From: Chlorops oryzae
Taxonomy: Eukaryota > Arthropoda > Insecta > Diptera > Chloropidae
Reading direction: 5' to 3'
Assembly: GCA_020466095.1 (NCBI GenBank)
Contig: CM035807.1
Coordinates: 62,621,158-62,685,157 of the forward strand
Length of the DNA stretch: 64,000 nucleotides
Of the stretch, positions 10,266 through 20,360 are shown piece by piece. The notes below the pieces were generated by a model. That model saw nothing but the letters and a program-made list of their open reading frames with translations, was not told the origin of the DNA and did not search any database. Every line of letters begins with the position of its first letter. Positions within the stretch are counted from its first letter, which is position 1. Both the position numbers and the translations under genes were made by a program.

Positions 10266-13157
10266 TCACAAATTATCAATATCAACTACTGTACAAGGTC
10301 CCTTATAAATGGGATCCAATTTATGATTGGTTTCGTCTTTCAGGTATACAATATCATTTGGCTTTATTATAAGTGGTTTAGCCTTTTTGTCATATTGAAG
10401 TTTTGTGATACTTTTTGAATTTTCATAACAATCATGCGCTCTTTTGTGTGCTTCTTGTAATCTAAATTTAATTTCTTTGTCATATGCATCAAAATTGTAA
10501 ACAGGATCAGTTGTTTTATTCTCCAAAAATTTTGGGATTTCTACTCGTTTTCCAAAAACTAATTCAAAAGGTGTGTATCCATGTATTGTAGATGGAGTCG
10601 TATTATAACAGAATGAAAAATATTTAAGCCATTCGTCCCAGTCGGATTTTTCTATGTTTATGTAGGAACGAATGTATTCATTAAAAAATCTGTGATTCCT
10701 TTCGACTGTACCTAGTGTTTGGTGGTGATATGCAGTAGATGTTTTATGTTCAATTTTAAATAATTTGCAGATTTCTTGAAGTACCTGATTTTTGTATTCA
10801 GTTCCCATATCAGTAAGTAATTCTTTAAATGGACCAAAAGTTAAAATGCAATTGTCTATAATAGTTTTAGCAACTGATTTGGCTGATTTGTCGGGAACTG
10901 GTATAGCTATTAGATACTTTGTGAAATCGCAAATCATTGTAACAGCATATTCATTTCCATTCTCAGATCTAGGTAATGGACCTATTGTATCTATTTGTAG
11001 TCGGTGGAAAGCTTTTGTTGGGGTTTCTGTTTTTACCAACGGTTCTAAGAAATTTTTCCCTGATTTGTTTGTTTTACATTTCTCGCATTTTCTAACAAAG
11101 TCTCTTACGTCTGTTGTCATATTCTTCCGTACGTAATATTTTCGTAATTTTGCTAACAGTCTTGTAATGCCAGGGTGTCCACCTAATACAGGGTCATCAT
11201 GAAACTTTATTAAAAGTGACTGAATTTCTTGCTTGGAAGTAATTTCTTTAATTTCGGGTGTTATGACAATTTCTACCTTTTTTAATATTTCGTTGCCTAT
11301 TGATTTAAATTCATTTATGTCGACATATTCAAATAATTTATTATTAATCGAGATTTTTATCTTTTTATAGCCTATATTGCCAACTATATTCTCAAGTTTC
11401 GGAAAGAATTGCACTAATGCAAGTTTTCCGTAAGCAATAAGGTTTTTCAATTTTAGTTCATGAACTTTCAATTTTCCTTTAAATAACATAAGGGTGCACC
11501 TGTTATAATCAAATTTTAGGCAAGGTAGTTTTTTGACGTCTTGAGTCACTAATGACTCATAAATTTTGAGAGCTAATTCTTTTTGATCGTTTTTTGGATT
11601 TTCGGTTTTTATTTCTTTTTGTTGTTTTGTTTGAGCCCTTGTTGTAATTTTTAAGATAGCTGCGCTGCTATGCGTTATGCCTTTGATTTGCCCAAAATCA
11701 ATTCGAGATAATGCATCTGCTCCGCAGTTATCTTTTCCTTTGATATATTCTATAACAAAGTCGTATTCTTCTAAATCTAATCTCATTCGTGTTAGCTTTA
11801 ATGATGGATTTTTCATCGAAAAAAGATAAGTTAATGGTTTGTGATCACTTTTTATTACGCATTTTTTTTCATATACATAAGGTCTAAAAAATTTAATCGC
11901 CCAATGGATGGCTGTTAATTCTTGCTCAATTACAGACTTATTGCTTTCGCCTTTTGTGAAAGATCTTGACGCGAATGCAATGGGTAACTGGACACCATCG
12001 TAATTTTGTGATAGCACTGCGCCGCACGCTATCTTGCTTGCATCTGTCGTTATGCAAAAGTCTTTATTGAAGTCAGGGTATTTCATTATTCGAGGGGAGA
12101 GGAGTAATTGTTTTAGATAATTAAATGCTTTTTCGCAGTTTTCAGTCCATTCAAAAATTGAGTTTTTTCTTGTTAATTTTGTGAGCTGTATTGAATGATG
12201 TGAAAAATTTGGTATGAAACGTCTGTAATAATTCATGAAGGCTACAAAACGTCGTGCTTCGTCCGCGTTTGTAGGTTTGGGGTAATTTAGAATTTTGTCA
12301 TATTTTGCATCGTCGGGTAATATGCCGTTGTCCGTACATTTGTGTCCTAGAAAAGTTACTTCATGTCGGAAAAATGTGCATTTATCTGGGTTTAATTTCA
12401 AATTAGTCGATCGACAGATGTCAAATATGAGTTTGAGATTATTTAACATGTGTTTTTCCGAGCATCCAATTACTATTAGGTCGTCCATGTATACAAAGGC
12501 TTTATTGGGACCTAAACCTGAGAACGCTAATGACATCTTTCTTTGAAATGAGTTTGGAGCAATTTTTAAGCCAAAGGGTAATCGCTTAAACCTAAACGAG
12601 CCTTTGTCGCTGGAAAATGATGTTAAGTCTCTTGATTTTTCATTTAGCTTGATTTGATGGAAACCAGAGACTAAATCTAGGCAAGAAAAATATTTTGCTC
12701 TTCCAAGCTGATCTAGTATGTCATCTATTCTCGGTAATGGGTATTTGTCGGAAACTAATTTCTTATTAAGCTGTCTGTAGTCGATTACTAATCTCCATTT
12801 TTTTTCTGGATTACCTGGAGATGATTTTTTCGGGACAAGTAGGATAGGACTATTGTATTGTGAGGCTGAGGGTTCTATGATATCGTCTTGTAACATTTTT
12901 GTAATTTGTTTGTCTATTTCGGGTTTGTGTGTGTGTGGTGTTCGATAGTTTTTGATATAAACTGGTGTTTTGTCTGTTAATTGGAGATTCTGTTTATAGA
13001 AGTTGTTAAAAGTTACTTTGTCTGATTCTAATGCGAATATATCGGTATAGTTTTCACATAATGTTAAAAATTTGGATTGGTTCTGTGAGGAGCAATTTTT
13101 CTGTAATTTATCTACAACTATGTTTTTTCTATTGGGTAAGTCTTGTTTGGCATCTAT
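10266..13157 (-). pseudogene. pol of the 412-like element: RT, RNase H, integrase (no protease)
   Basis: The frame is open from about 13153 down to TAA at 10266. Upstream of the first Met (12896) it continues with IKNYRTPHTHKPEID, the usual RT entry. Motifs in order: WRLVIDYRQLNKK, YFSCLDLVSGFHQI, LPFGLKIAPNSFQR, YMDDLIVIG (RT catalytic site), TTDASKIACGAVLSQ and SDHKPLTYL (RNase H), an HHCC zinc finger (HDDPVLGGHPG...CEKCK), then integrase D in IDTIGPLP, D in TDMGTEYKN and E in GTVERNHR. The reading frame itself looks intact, but its 5' end is displaced by a MITE and by deletion of the protease. Proteins would copy, degrade and insert element DNA. Confidence 0.92.
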
Positions 13158-13159
13158 TA

Positions 13160-13535
13160 CTACGTTTATGCGTCAGCTATACGCAAATAAAAATAATTCG
13201 CAAATAGTTAACTCACTGTTTATACGGCAGTTCAAATACGCAAATAGCGAAACTTTTCAGTGCTGCCCGACTAAAAAATACAATTGCGTGGCAACATATT
13301 CATTTGTCGGAAGCCTATGTTTTGCATGGGTTAGTTATACCATATCGTAGAAAATAGGAAAATCGTCAAAAATAAGTGGCAGCACCTTGAGCTTTATTTG
13401 CAAATAGCTTCGTTATTCAAGACTTATTTTCGCGACTTGCTTATTTGCAAATAAGAATTCAACTCAGCGTTTATGTGGGGAAATTTGCTGTTTGCAATAT
13501 TTTGATTTGCAAATAAGGCATACGCATAAACGTAG
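13160..13535. mobile_element. 376-bp MITE with 14-bp perfect TIRs and TA duplication
   Basis: CTACGTTTATGCGT at 13160-13173 is repeated inverted at 13522-13535, and the element is flanked by TA (13158-13159, 13536-13537). The interior has no coding capacity and contains many copies of cgcaaata / ttgcaaata in both orientations. It sits between the truncated gag and RT, so it entered the LTR element after or together with the internal deletion. TA duplication suggests a Tc1/mariner-type mobiliser; no autonomous partner is visible here. Confidence 0.88.
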
Positions 13536-13537
13536 TA

Positions 13538-14179
13538 TATGTTTACTATATGATAGCATGATAGGCTTTCGGTGATTATTTTTGGGTTATTGATTGTTAC
13601 ATTGTGGTCTAAAGTATTTAATATTTTAACGAAAGGTCTATTTTTATTAATGATTAATTTACCATCAAATTCTGGTAGCAGCTTAGAAGCTGTATTTAAG
13701 AATTCTATCGGCGTCATGTTTCGTTCGTGCGTTAAACTAGCAATAGCGTTGTCGTCAGTTGATCCGTATTCTGAGCCTGTGTCAAGCGATAGGTCGTTAT
13801 CTGATTCGTCTAATTTTTCCTCAAAATCAATGGAATCCAAGGTTGGTTCTATTGTTGCAATAGTTTCAACGCTGATATTAATGAATTCTAATAGTCCTGA
13901 TGGGACGTCTATATTATAATTTAGTTTTGTAAATAGTTTATCGAGTCTACTTTTTATTCCCTTAGAGAAATTACTGACTACTAGTATATTTTTTTGATGC
14001 AATGTTGTGTAATGGAGCGTAATAGTGTGCGCTATTAAATTATGTTGATTTATTAGGATATTGAGGTGTTTTAATTGCGTGTCTCTACTTGGAATGGATT
14101 TTTTGTTTAAGCATTTGTACGATTTTTCGAAAATTTGTTTTATTTCAGCTAATTTTGCATGTATATGTTTCCATTCCAT
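13538..14179 (-). pseudogene. Truncated gag fused to a pol remnant
   Basis: From ATG at 14177-14179 the protein matches the N-terminal part of the + strand gag (IFEKSYKCLNK, then TPIEFLNTASKLLPEFDG). After FDGK the sequence jumps to NRPFVKILNTLDHNVTIN, which corresponds to a segment well inside pol, downstream of the protease, in the sister element (PYVRVINTNSSN). So roughly the second half of gag and the protease are deleted, with the junction kept in frame. Past 13537 the ORF runs into the MITE. Not functional as a structural protein. Confidence 0.85.
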
Positions 14180-14181
14180 AT

Positions 14182-14400
14182 TTAAATTTGGTCCAGGTCA
14201 CATCCTCGACTCTGGTACTTTTTCTTTATTATTTTATTATGTATTTGGTTAATTTTTAATGCTAGTTTAATACAGGATATGATTACTAATATTAATAGGA
14301 GAAGTTCAATTTTTTCGCCATCAAAAGTTTCGATAGTGGTATCGATTTCGTTTATTACGTTTGGCTTGGGGTCTGATATTTTTGATTCCTGACCTCCCAT
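14182..14400 (-). CDS. Small gag-upstream ORF: myristoylation motif plus membrane segment
   Basis: A 72-residue ORF ends one codon before gag. It starts MGGQESKIS, matching the N-myristoylation pattern M-G-x-x-x-S. Residues about 32-50 (IELLLLILVIISCIKLALKI) are strongly hydrophobic, followed by a basic tail (NKIIKKKYQSRG). The sister element encodes the same start at 32806 and the same hydrophobic stretch in a shifted frame, so the ORF is conserved within the family. Predicted to be membrane bound. The function is unknown; 412-type elements are known to carry short ORFs ahead of gag, but I cannot name a role. Confidence 0.65.
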   Translation of the reverse strand: MGGQESKISDPKPNVINEIDTTIETFDGEKIELLLLILVIISCIKLALKINQIHNKIIKKKYQSRGCDLDQI

Positions 14401-14503
14401 ATTGAAATACTTGAATTGCTCGAATAAAAGGCTGGATGTTTTGAATATATTTTAAATTTTTATTAATAATTTTTTTTTGTGTTAATATTGTTTTTATAAA
14501 AAT

Positions 14504-14779
14504 TTATTTGAATTTGGCATATCTCGGGTTAACTGCATATTTTGGATCATTATTAAATCCAAGGTTATACTCTAAGTATGGTACGCTTTCGACTGAAACT
14601 TTTGCAAATTTTAATAGGTATTGAGCATCGGGTGGGAAATCGGTCGGCTTCCAGTACCATATGCCGTTAACCCTCTTATATATTACTCTATTGGTTTCTA
14701 TATATAAAATTGAACTTTTCCTAGTTTTCATAATTGAATATAAAATTATTTTTTTTTTTTTTGAGTTTATACAATGCAA
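14504..14779 (-). CDS. Leader ORF of the 412-like element, unknown
   Basis: A 91-codon ORF in the 5' untranslated part of the element. It contains the plausible globular stretch VIYKRVNGIWYWKPTDF and ends NPRYAKFK. No domain recognised and no counterpart seen in the + strand sister element. Poly-A/T runs at its 5' side make the start uncertain. It may be translated as a leader peptide or be chance. Confidence 0.3.
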   Translation of the reverse strand: MHCINSKKKKIILYSIMKTRKSSILYIETNRVIYKRVNGIWYWKPTDFPPDAQYLLKFAKVSVESVPYLEYNLGFNNDPKYAVNPRYAKFK

Positions 14780-14931
14780 AGTTTAATGATTTTTTTTTTT
14801 TTTTTTGCTAGTGATTCTATATAATGCAAGTTTGAGAAGAAGGAGAAAAAAAAATTTAGCTTTCACATGCGAAGTCGCAATTGTGATAAAATAATGCGGG
14901 CGTTCTTGCGAAATCGCAATAGAACTTGTTG

Positions 14932-15270
14932 TCAATGTCTTCTGGGGCGGGCTGCTTCGGTCATCCTTCGGTGCTTCAATATTTTGAGGTGTTCCTCAAT
15001 GTTGTGGATTTCCGTTTTTGCTACTTCTTTCTTCCAGGATGCTCTCGTTGGTTGCGTTAGCTCGTATTTGAGGAATGCTCGTCTTCTTATTGCATTGCTG
15101 ATTTTTCCCCCGCGTCTTTTGGGAGGACGTACCACCGGGATTCTCGTGGGGTCTTCTGTTTTGTTTACTGCCGGAGAAGACTTACGTTGTCTCTTTTTAC
15201 AGATTTCTAGAGAAATTGGCCTTGGGCCAGCTGCAGGATCTCTGAGGGCCTCTTCTAGCGGGATTTTCAT
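14932..15270 (-). CDS. Basic leader ORF of the 412-like element, unknown
   Basis: A 112-codon ORF between PBS and the gag region, rich in Arg, Lys and Pro (CKKRQRKSSPAVNKT, VRPPKRRGGK). The composition suggests a disordered basic protein. The GC content is higher than in neighbouring non-coding DNA, which favours coding use. No family recognised; no homologue in the sister element. Confidence 0.35.
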   Translation of the reverse strand: MKIPLEEALRDPAAGPRPISLEICKKRQRKSSPAVNKTEDPTRIPVVRPPKRRGGKISNAIRRRAFLKYELTQPTRASWKKEVAKTEIHNIEEHLKILKHRRMTEAARPRRH

Positions 15271-15578
15271 CAGTATTTTGGTGTTATTTGTTTAAGTTCG
15301 GTTGATTTAAATTATCAGTCTTCCTCGGCGGAATTCTTTTTGCAGCCTTATGATTTCGTCAGACAGGATTTTATCGTCTTTGGGCAGGATTATTGCTCAT
15401 TGTTATGGATACCAGGTGTGGCAGGATGTTCTTCATTAGGTCTTCAGGCTAGGATGTTTTAATGCGGGACCTCTTTTCAGTTCACCGTTGTTCGGGAGGA
15501 TCTTCTAATCATTTCGCCGAAACCGTTTGTCGAGTGGGACCAGGATCTTCAGTTTTTCTTTCAGGATCGGCTCGACGT

Positions 15579-15592
15579 GGCCAGGATCGCCA
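15579..15592 (-). promoter_or_regulatory. Primer-binding site, tRNA-Arg type
   Basis: On the minus strand TGGCGATCCTGGCC directly abuts the end of the 5' LTR. TGGCGA is the complement of a tRNA 3' end ...TCGCCA, as used by 412/mdg1 elements with tRNA-Arg. The sister element has TGGCGATCGTGGC in the same place. Confidence 0.75.
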
Positions 15593-16048
15593 TGTAACGT
15601 TCGGTCCTGAACGTTAGCAGAGAAGCCAGGATCAATCCCAAGTTAATTCTTCTGAATTAACTTTTTCGGCATAAAAAGACTAAGATGTTTTTTTGTTTGC
15701 TTTTAGAAGTGGACCGGTATACGGCGTGAGCTAGTATCCGTCTTACTTTATTTAGTTGAAGTCTTAGTCTGCTTTCTAGTACAAAATATCATAGCTTATA
15801 TACTAATTTTAACAGCGCGAAAGTGCTGAAGAAACATATGGACTCTTTGTTTTATTTTAAGAAATTTTAGCTTCGTTGGAAAAATCAATTCAAAACAAGT
15901 AAAGAAGTTTACATCGGCTAAGCCGATTGCACACATACCTTTTCCTCAGCCTGAAATATGTTAAAACATTACCTTAACAAAAATTCCTGCCGTTCCTAGC
16001 TTGGATATCTATTTATACCTTCTAAGACTCGAGATTATTATTAAGCAC

Positions 16049-17150
16049 AAAATTTTCGTGGATGGTGAGCATGGTCAAATTTTAACCGTTAGAGGACATT
16101 TTGTATAGCTGCGAAATCCTCAATTCAAAATAGTGAAAATAAATTTTTTGCGAATTTCGCGAATGGTGGTCATGGTCAAAATTTAATCGTAAGAGGACAT
16201 TTTTTCTAGCTGCGAAAACCTCAATTCAAAATAGTGAAAATTAAATTTTTGCGAATTTCGCGAATGGTGGTCATGGTCAAAATTTAACCGTTAGAGGACA
16301 TTTTGTCTAGCTGCGAAAACCTCAATTCAAAATAGTGAAAATTAAATTTTTGCGAATTTCGCGAATGGTGGTCATGGTCAAATTTTAACCGTTAGAGGAC
16401 ATTTTGTATAGCTGCGAAATCCTCAATTCAAAATAGTGAAAATAAAATTTTTGCGAATTTCGCGAATGGTGATCATGGTCAAGTTTTAACCGTTAGAGGA
16501 CATTTTGTATAGCTGCGAAATCCTCAATTCAAAATAGTGAAAATAAATTTTTTGCGAATTTCGCGAATGGTGGTCATGGTCAAAATTTAATCGTAAGAGG
16601 ACATTTTTTCTAGCTGCGAAAACCTCAATTCAAAATAGTGAAAATTAAATTTTTGCGAATTTCGCGAATGGTGGTCATGGTCAAAATTTAACCGTTAGAG
16701 GACATTTTGTCTAGCTGCGAAAACCTCAATTCAAAATAGTGAAAATAAAATTTTTGCGAATTTCGCGGATGGTGGTCTTGATCAAATTTTAACTCTTAGA
16801 GGACATTTTGTTTAGCTGCGAAATACTCAATTAAAAATAGTGAAAATCAGGTTTTCGCGAATTTCGCGGATGGTGGTCTTGATCAAATTTTAACTCTTAG
16901 AGGACATTTTGTTTAGCTGCGAAATACTCAATTAAAAATAGTGAAAATCAGGTTTTCGCGAATTTCGCGGATGGTGGTCTTGATCAAATTTTAACCCTTA
17001 GAGGAAATTTAGTTTAGCTGCGAAATACTCAATTCAAAATAGTGAAAATCAATTTTTGCGAATTTCGCGAAATGTGGTCATGGTCAAAATTTATCCATAA
17101 TGGACGACTTTATTTGGCGGCAAAATACACAATCAGAAGAAGCAAAAAAA
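16049..17150. repeat. About ten tandem 101-bp repeats
   Basis: The anchor gcgaatttcgcg recurs at 16150, 16251, 16352, 16453, 16554, 16655, 16756, 16857, 16958 and 17058, i.e. every 101 bp (last step 100). Each unit carries gaggacattttgt, agctgcgaaa and aatagtgaaaat. Units 1 and 5 are alike, as are 2 and 6, and 3 and 7, so the array partly grew by duplicating a four-unit block. Confidence 0.97.
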
Positions 17151-17509
17151 TAATTTTTGTATTCAGATATGAGAATAAGAGAAAGAGTGTTTTTTTCTAT
17201 TGTGTAGGATGATGACCATAGTTATAGCGATGTCGCAATTTTTTTTCAGCGAAAGCTTAAGTCTACATAGTAGCTATACACACACCAAATTTCAATAAGC
17301 TGGGATGTATAGTAAAAAAGTTATCCAGGAAAAACGTTAAAAATCGTGATTTTTGAAACTTCTGAACCACTTCCCACGACCCAAGAAGGGACTACGAAAA
17401 AAATTTGTATGCAGTTTTTCGGACATTTACCTGGTTGAAGTCCATGCCAAATTTCAATATGATATCTTTCATGGCTTAGGAGTAAATTACGAAAAACTAA
17501 AGTGTGACC

Positions 17510-17588
<79 letters not shown>
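17510..17588. repeat. (GACA)n microsatellite
   Basis: About 20 uninterrupted GACA units, equal to (GTCT)n on the minus strand, at the position where mini-me elements carry their GTCY proto-microsatellite. Confidence 0.99.
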
Positions 17589-17589
<1 letters not shown>

Positions 17590-18051
17590 TGGCTAGATCG
17601 ATTCCTCTTGTCACCCTGATCAAGAATATATATATATGTCTATATCTATCGCGACTCCTTTGGTATGTTACATACACCGTGCCAAACTTAATATACCCTT
17701 TCCTTCGGAAAAGGTATAACAATTCAATGTCATTGAATTGTAATGGGTTCATATTTCATGTGAAACATGCATGCTTACTTGTACCTTTTTTTTATTGGTA
17801 TCGCTTTTTGTCAAAAAAACGAAAGGCAAGGGCTGACCGTTGCCGGCGTGTGTGCATATTGCAGCTTGTGCGTTTTTTGAGTGTAAGCAATTGTTCGAGG
17901 CATTTATGACTGAGACAATTGCTTCTTAGTGCATTGGCAAAATAAAACGTAAAAGAAAAGAGTGAAAGAAATTGAAAGTATTGCCCGACATTGCTAGGTT
18001 AAAATGTTGTGCAGTGCAAAATAATGTTTTACCATATGTTATCTTACAACA

Positions 18052-18370
18052 ACGGCTTAAGAGCTCGAAGTAACTATGCTAAGAAAAATCACTGGCGCGG
18101 GTTAATACGAGAGCTACGACGGCTTTAGAGCTCGAAGTAACTATACTAAGAAAATTCACTGGCGCGGGTTAATACGAGAGCTACGACGGCTTTAGAGCTC
18201 GAAGTAACTATGCTAAGAAAATCATTGGCGTGGGTTAATACGAGAGCTACGACGGCTTTAGAGCTCGAACTAACTATACTAAGAAAATTCACTGGCGCGG
18301 GTTAATACGAGAGCTACGACGGCTTTAGAGCTCGAAGTAACTATACTAAGAAAATTCACGGACGGTTTGT
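18052..18370. repeat. 67-bp tandem repeat array, right part
   Basis: After the TSD ACGG the array resumes mid-unit; unit starts at 18109, 18176, 18242 and 18309 give a 66-67-bp period. Minus-strand sequence beyond it (about 18440-18460) contains GGTATATAACC, a possible TATA box pointing into the array. Confidence 0.9.
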
Positions 18371-19727
18371 TAATACTCTTCGCGAGCTAAGATGTGATCT
18401 CGTCGTATGCCAGAGAGAAGATGACTTTTCTCAGCGAAATGCTCTGGTTATATACCTTTCTGAAGGCATAGTGTTGCGCTGTTAGTAATAGGTACTTGGT
18501 ATTGTGGGTACTCGGTGGTAGTCAGCTGACTTGGGCCATATGATTGCACGCGCTCCGGCTGGCAGATGGCATCGTTGTATTTTATTATTTTGTTTTGTTT
18601 GTTTGTCTTACTTACTAACTTAGAATAATAATTTCAAAAAAAGTAAAGCTCGTTTTATATTAACAAAATAATACATATAATAAGAAAAGGAAAAAAAAGA
18701 AATGTACAAAATAAAATAAATTCAATAGTTAGAAAATAAATAACAATTCAAAAGAAAAGAAAACAATACTGCCGCAGTACACTTCCAATGGCTGGCATCT
18801 GAATACTATGAGCTAATTTGGCATCCGAATTCGGTCCGTTGCACGCTAAGACTTTTGAAAGCCAAATTGGTATTGTTTTGTGTGAGCGTAACATAAGACA
18901 TTCTAGAAGTTATATAAAGCTTGCGATTGTATGTACTTGATCTTAAATTATCATAAATGTAATGCAGATTCACATATAACACGAGACAAAAATATAAAAC
19001 AATTTGATGAATATTTTTCTAGTTTGGATAAATTTTTTCACGAAAAACCCTGATCGCGCAAAATTATCGTCCGTCAAGCGAAGACGAGTAAATAGAATTG
19101 ACAGGAATTCTTAATAAATATACATAAGTATTTTGTATTTTATTGGTTCATATAGAAAAAAATTTAATTTTTAGCTTTAATAAACAGAAAACATGTCCCA
19201 TTTTTGGGGAAGTAATCGATTATCTTAAGAAAATGCTTGACCTTAATGTCATTGGTTAGGCATTGAAATTGCCTATCGGTTTTTAATTTGTACTTGCAAC
19301 AGATAACCTAGCCTCCGAAATTAATAAACAGTAAATCCTTATACCAAATGAATGTTTTGATTATTTCGAGAAAAGCGTTTTTTTAAAGTAATCGTTTTTC
19401 GCATTTAGTAACATTGACTGAAGTAGAAGTTAGGCAACATTTTATTTTGTGTCCTTGATCCTTAGAATCAACAAATTAAAATTAATATAACTTCTAACTC
19501 ATAAAATTTTATTTACTTTTGAATTTTTATATGGTACGAATATTTATAATTTTCTTTTTCTGTTTTTTTTTTAGGAACTCGATTAACTGATCTTCACACA
19601 GTTTGTCAAACCGAAAGATTCTTGGGGAGGAAGCCGTTCCGTCTTGATTTTTTACGCTAAACTAATCCTTATGTTTCAAATAAAACAAGCGCAATTAACA
19701 TAGAATTCAGTTTTTGGTTACACAATA
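18371..19727. other. No recognisable gene
   Basis: AT-rich DNA with no ORF of note. The first 300 bp may belong to the older repeat-bearing element that hosts the 67-bp array (a minus-strand TATATAA lies there). Nothing else supported. Confidence 0.4.
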
Positions 19728-19876
19728 AACAGTAAAAACTAAAGTTTAAATGTAATACCATTTTGGTTTTTATATATAACAATGCCAAAAAGGAATTAAA
19801 TTAAATTCTTTTTGGTTTATAAAAAGAGAGAGAAAAAATTCAGCATTTTTCGTATGAATAAAAACAAAGATTATGT

Positions 19877-19945
19877 GTTGAGCGAAAAGAAGTGAGAGAT
19901 ATTGCCTCACAAGCAGATGTCGGCGAGTTCAAGCCCCGGTCAGGC
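19877..19945 (+). other. tRNA-like sequence (Val-like anticodon arm)
   Basis: TTGCCTCACAAGCAGA (about 19911-19926) resembles the anticodon arm of tRNA-Val(CAC), and AGTTCAAGCCC (19926-19936) is close to the B box GGTTCGANNCC. The A box is not convincing, and the acceptor stem does not pair well. This is a relic, not a working tRNA gene; comparison is from memory. Confidence 0.45.
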
Positions 19946-20284
19946 AAGCGTCATTTTGATTTAACAGTTTTTTTTTTTTTTTTTTTTAGGAATAAGAAGG
20001 TTATAATTTTAAATAAGAATAAAAATTTAAGAGGAAAAAAAAGCTTGCTACAAATCTATTAAAAAAAAAAGAAAAGAGATTCCAGTAGAGCAATCTCTGA
20101 TAGGAATTCTTGAAACAGCATGACGGACAGACACACATTTTTGAAAGTAGTCGAGATACTTCAACTTTATCGCTGGCAACTATGTATGTCTTCTCCTTCC
20201 CGAGTTCATCAATTTATCCTTTTTCCAAGTTCAAAATTTACTTAACCTTTTTCCAAGCCCCAATATTTTTCCACAATTTCTCTC

Positions 20285-20360
20285 GCCTGCGACTGGGTTC
20301 GAACTCGGACCTTTCAGAATGCTAAGCAAAAACCCTTTCACTACGCTAACAAGCGATCTC
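20285..20360 (-). other. tRNA-like sequence (Ala-like), A and B boxes present
   Basis: On the minus strand: A box TAGCGTAGTGA (20338-20348, one mismatch to TRGCNNAGYGG), anticodon region TTGCTTAGCATTCT with AGC in the loop as in tRNA-Ala, and B box AGTTCGAACCC (20295-20305, one mismatch). Spacing fits a tRNA or the head of a tRNA-derived SINE. Stems are imperfect, so I do not call it a functional tRNA. Confidence 0.55.

Larger units (their letters stand above)
15899..17720 (-). mobile_element. mini-me / Helitron-like element inside the LTR
   Basis: On the minus strand it begins TTATACC, then GGAAAGGGTATATTAAG, a (TA) stretch, the core TTCTTGATCAGGGTGACA, ATCGATCTAGCCATG, and a (GTCT)n run of about 80 bp. 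This is the order described for dipteran mini-me elements. It then holds ten 101-bp repeats and ends beside the palindrome ATCGGCTTAGCCGAT, about 15 bp from the terminus. No target duplication can be defined (shared CAA only). The layout also fits DINE-1/Helentron-type non-autonomous Helitrons, but the Helitron assignment is inference. Confidence 0.75.
9288..18051 (-). mobile_element. 412/mdg1-clade Ty3/gypsy element inserted in the 67-bp array
   Basis: Two matching LTRs (9288-9922 and 15593-18051, the latter interrupted) bound an internal region of minus-strand gag and pol. The target duplication ACGG (9284-9287, 18052-18055) restores the 67-bp repeat when the element is removed. Internal order on the minus strand: tRNA-Arg-type PBS, leader ORFs, small MGGQ ORF, truncated gag, RT-RNase H-integrase, polypurine tract (9923-9938). 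Compared with the + strand relative at 31.7-38.8 kb it lacks the second half of gag and the protease, so it is non-autonomous. Confidence 0.93.
15593..18051 (-). repeat. 5' LTR of the 412-like element, split by a 1.82-kb insertion
   Basis: Positions 15593-15898 and 17720-18051 together reproduce the 635-bp LTR seen at 9288-9922 without gain or loss of bases. The differences seen are a few substitutions, such as CAATTCAAAAC versus CAATCCAAAAC. The last base before the TSD ACGG is 18051. Confidence 0.93.

Noticed and set aside
10792..11136. 114-codon + strand ORF inside pol
   Set aside because: Antisense shadow of the integrase region on the minus strand.
14867..15295. 142-codon + strand ORF in the LTR element leader
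   Set aside because: Overlaps the minus-strand basic ORF; the leader is transcribed on the minus strand and the + frame shows no family features.
17510..17588. CRISPR-like regular repeat
   Set aside because: It is a GACA microsatellite without spacers, in a eukaryotic mini-me element. The 40-, 67- and 101-bp arrays are also contiguous tandem repeats without unique spacers.
20285..20360. Functional tRNA-Ala gene
   Set aside because: Acceptor and D stems do not pair, it sits in a transposon arm, and no terminator T-run follows at the right place.
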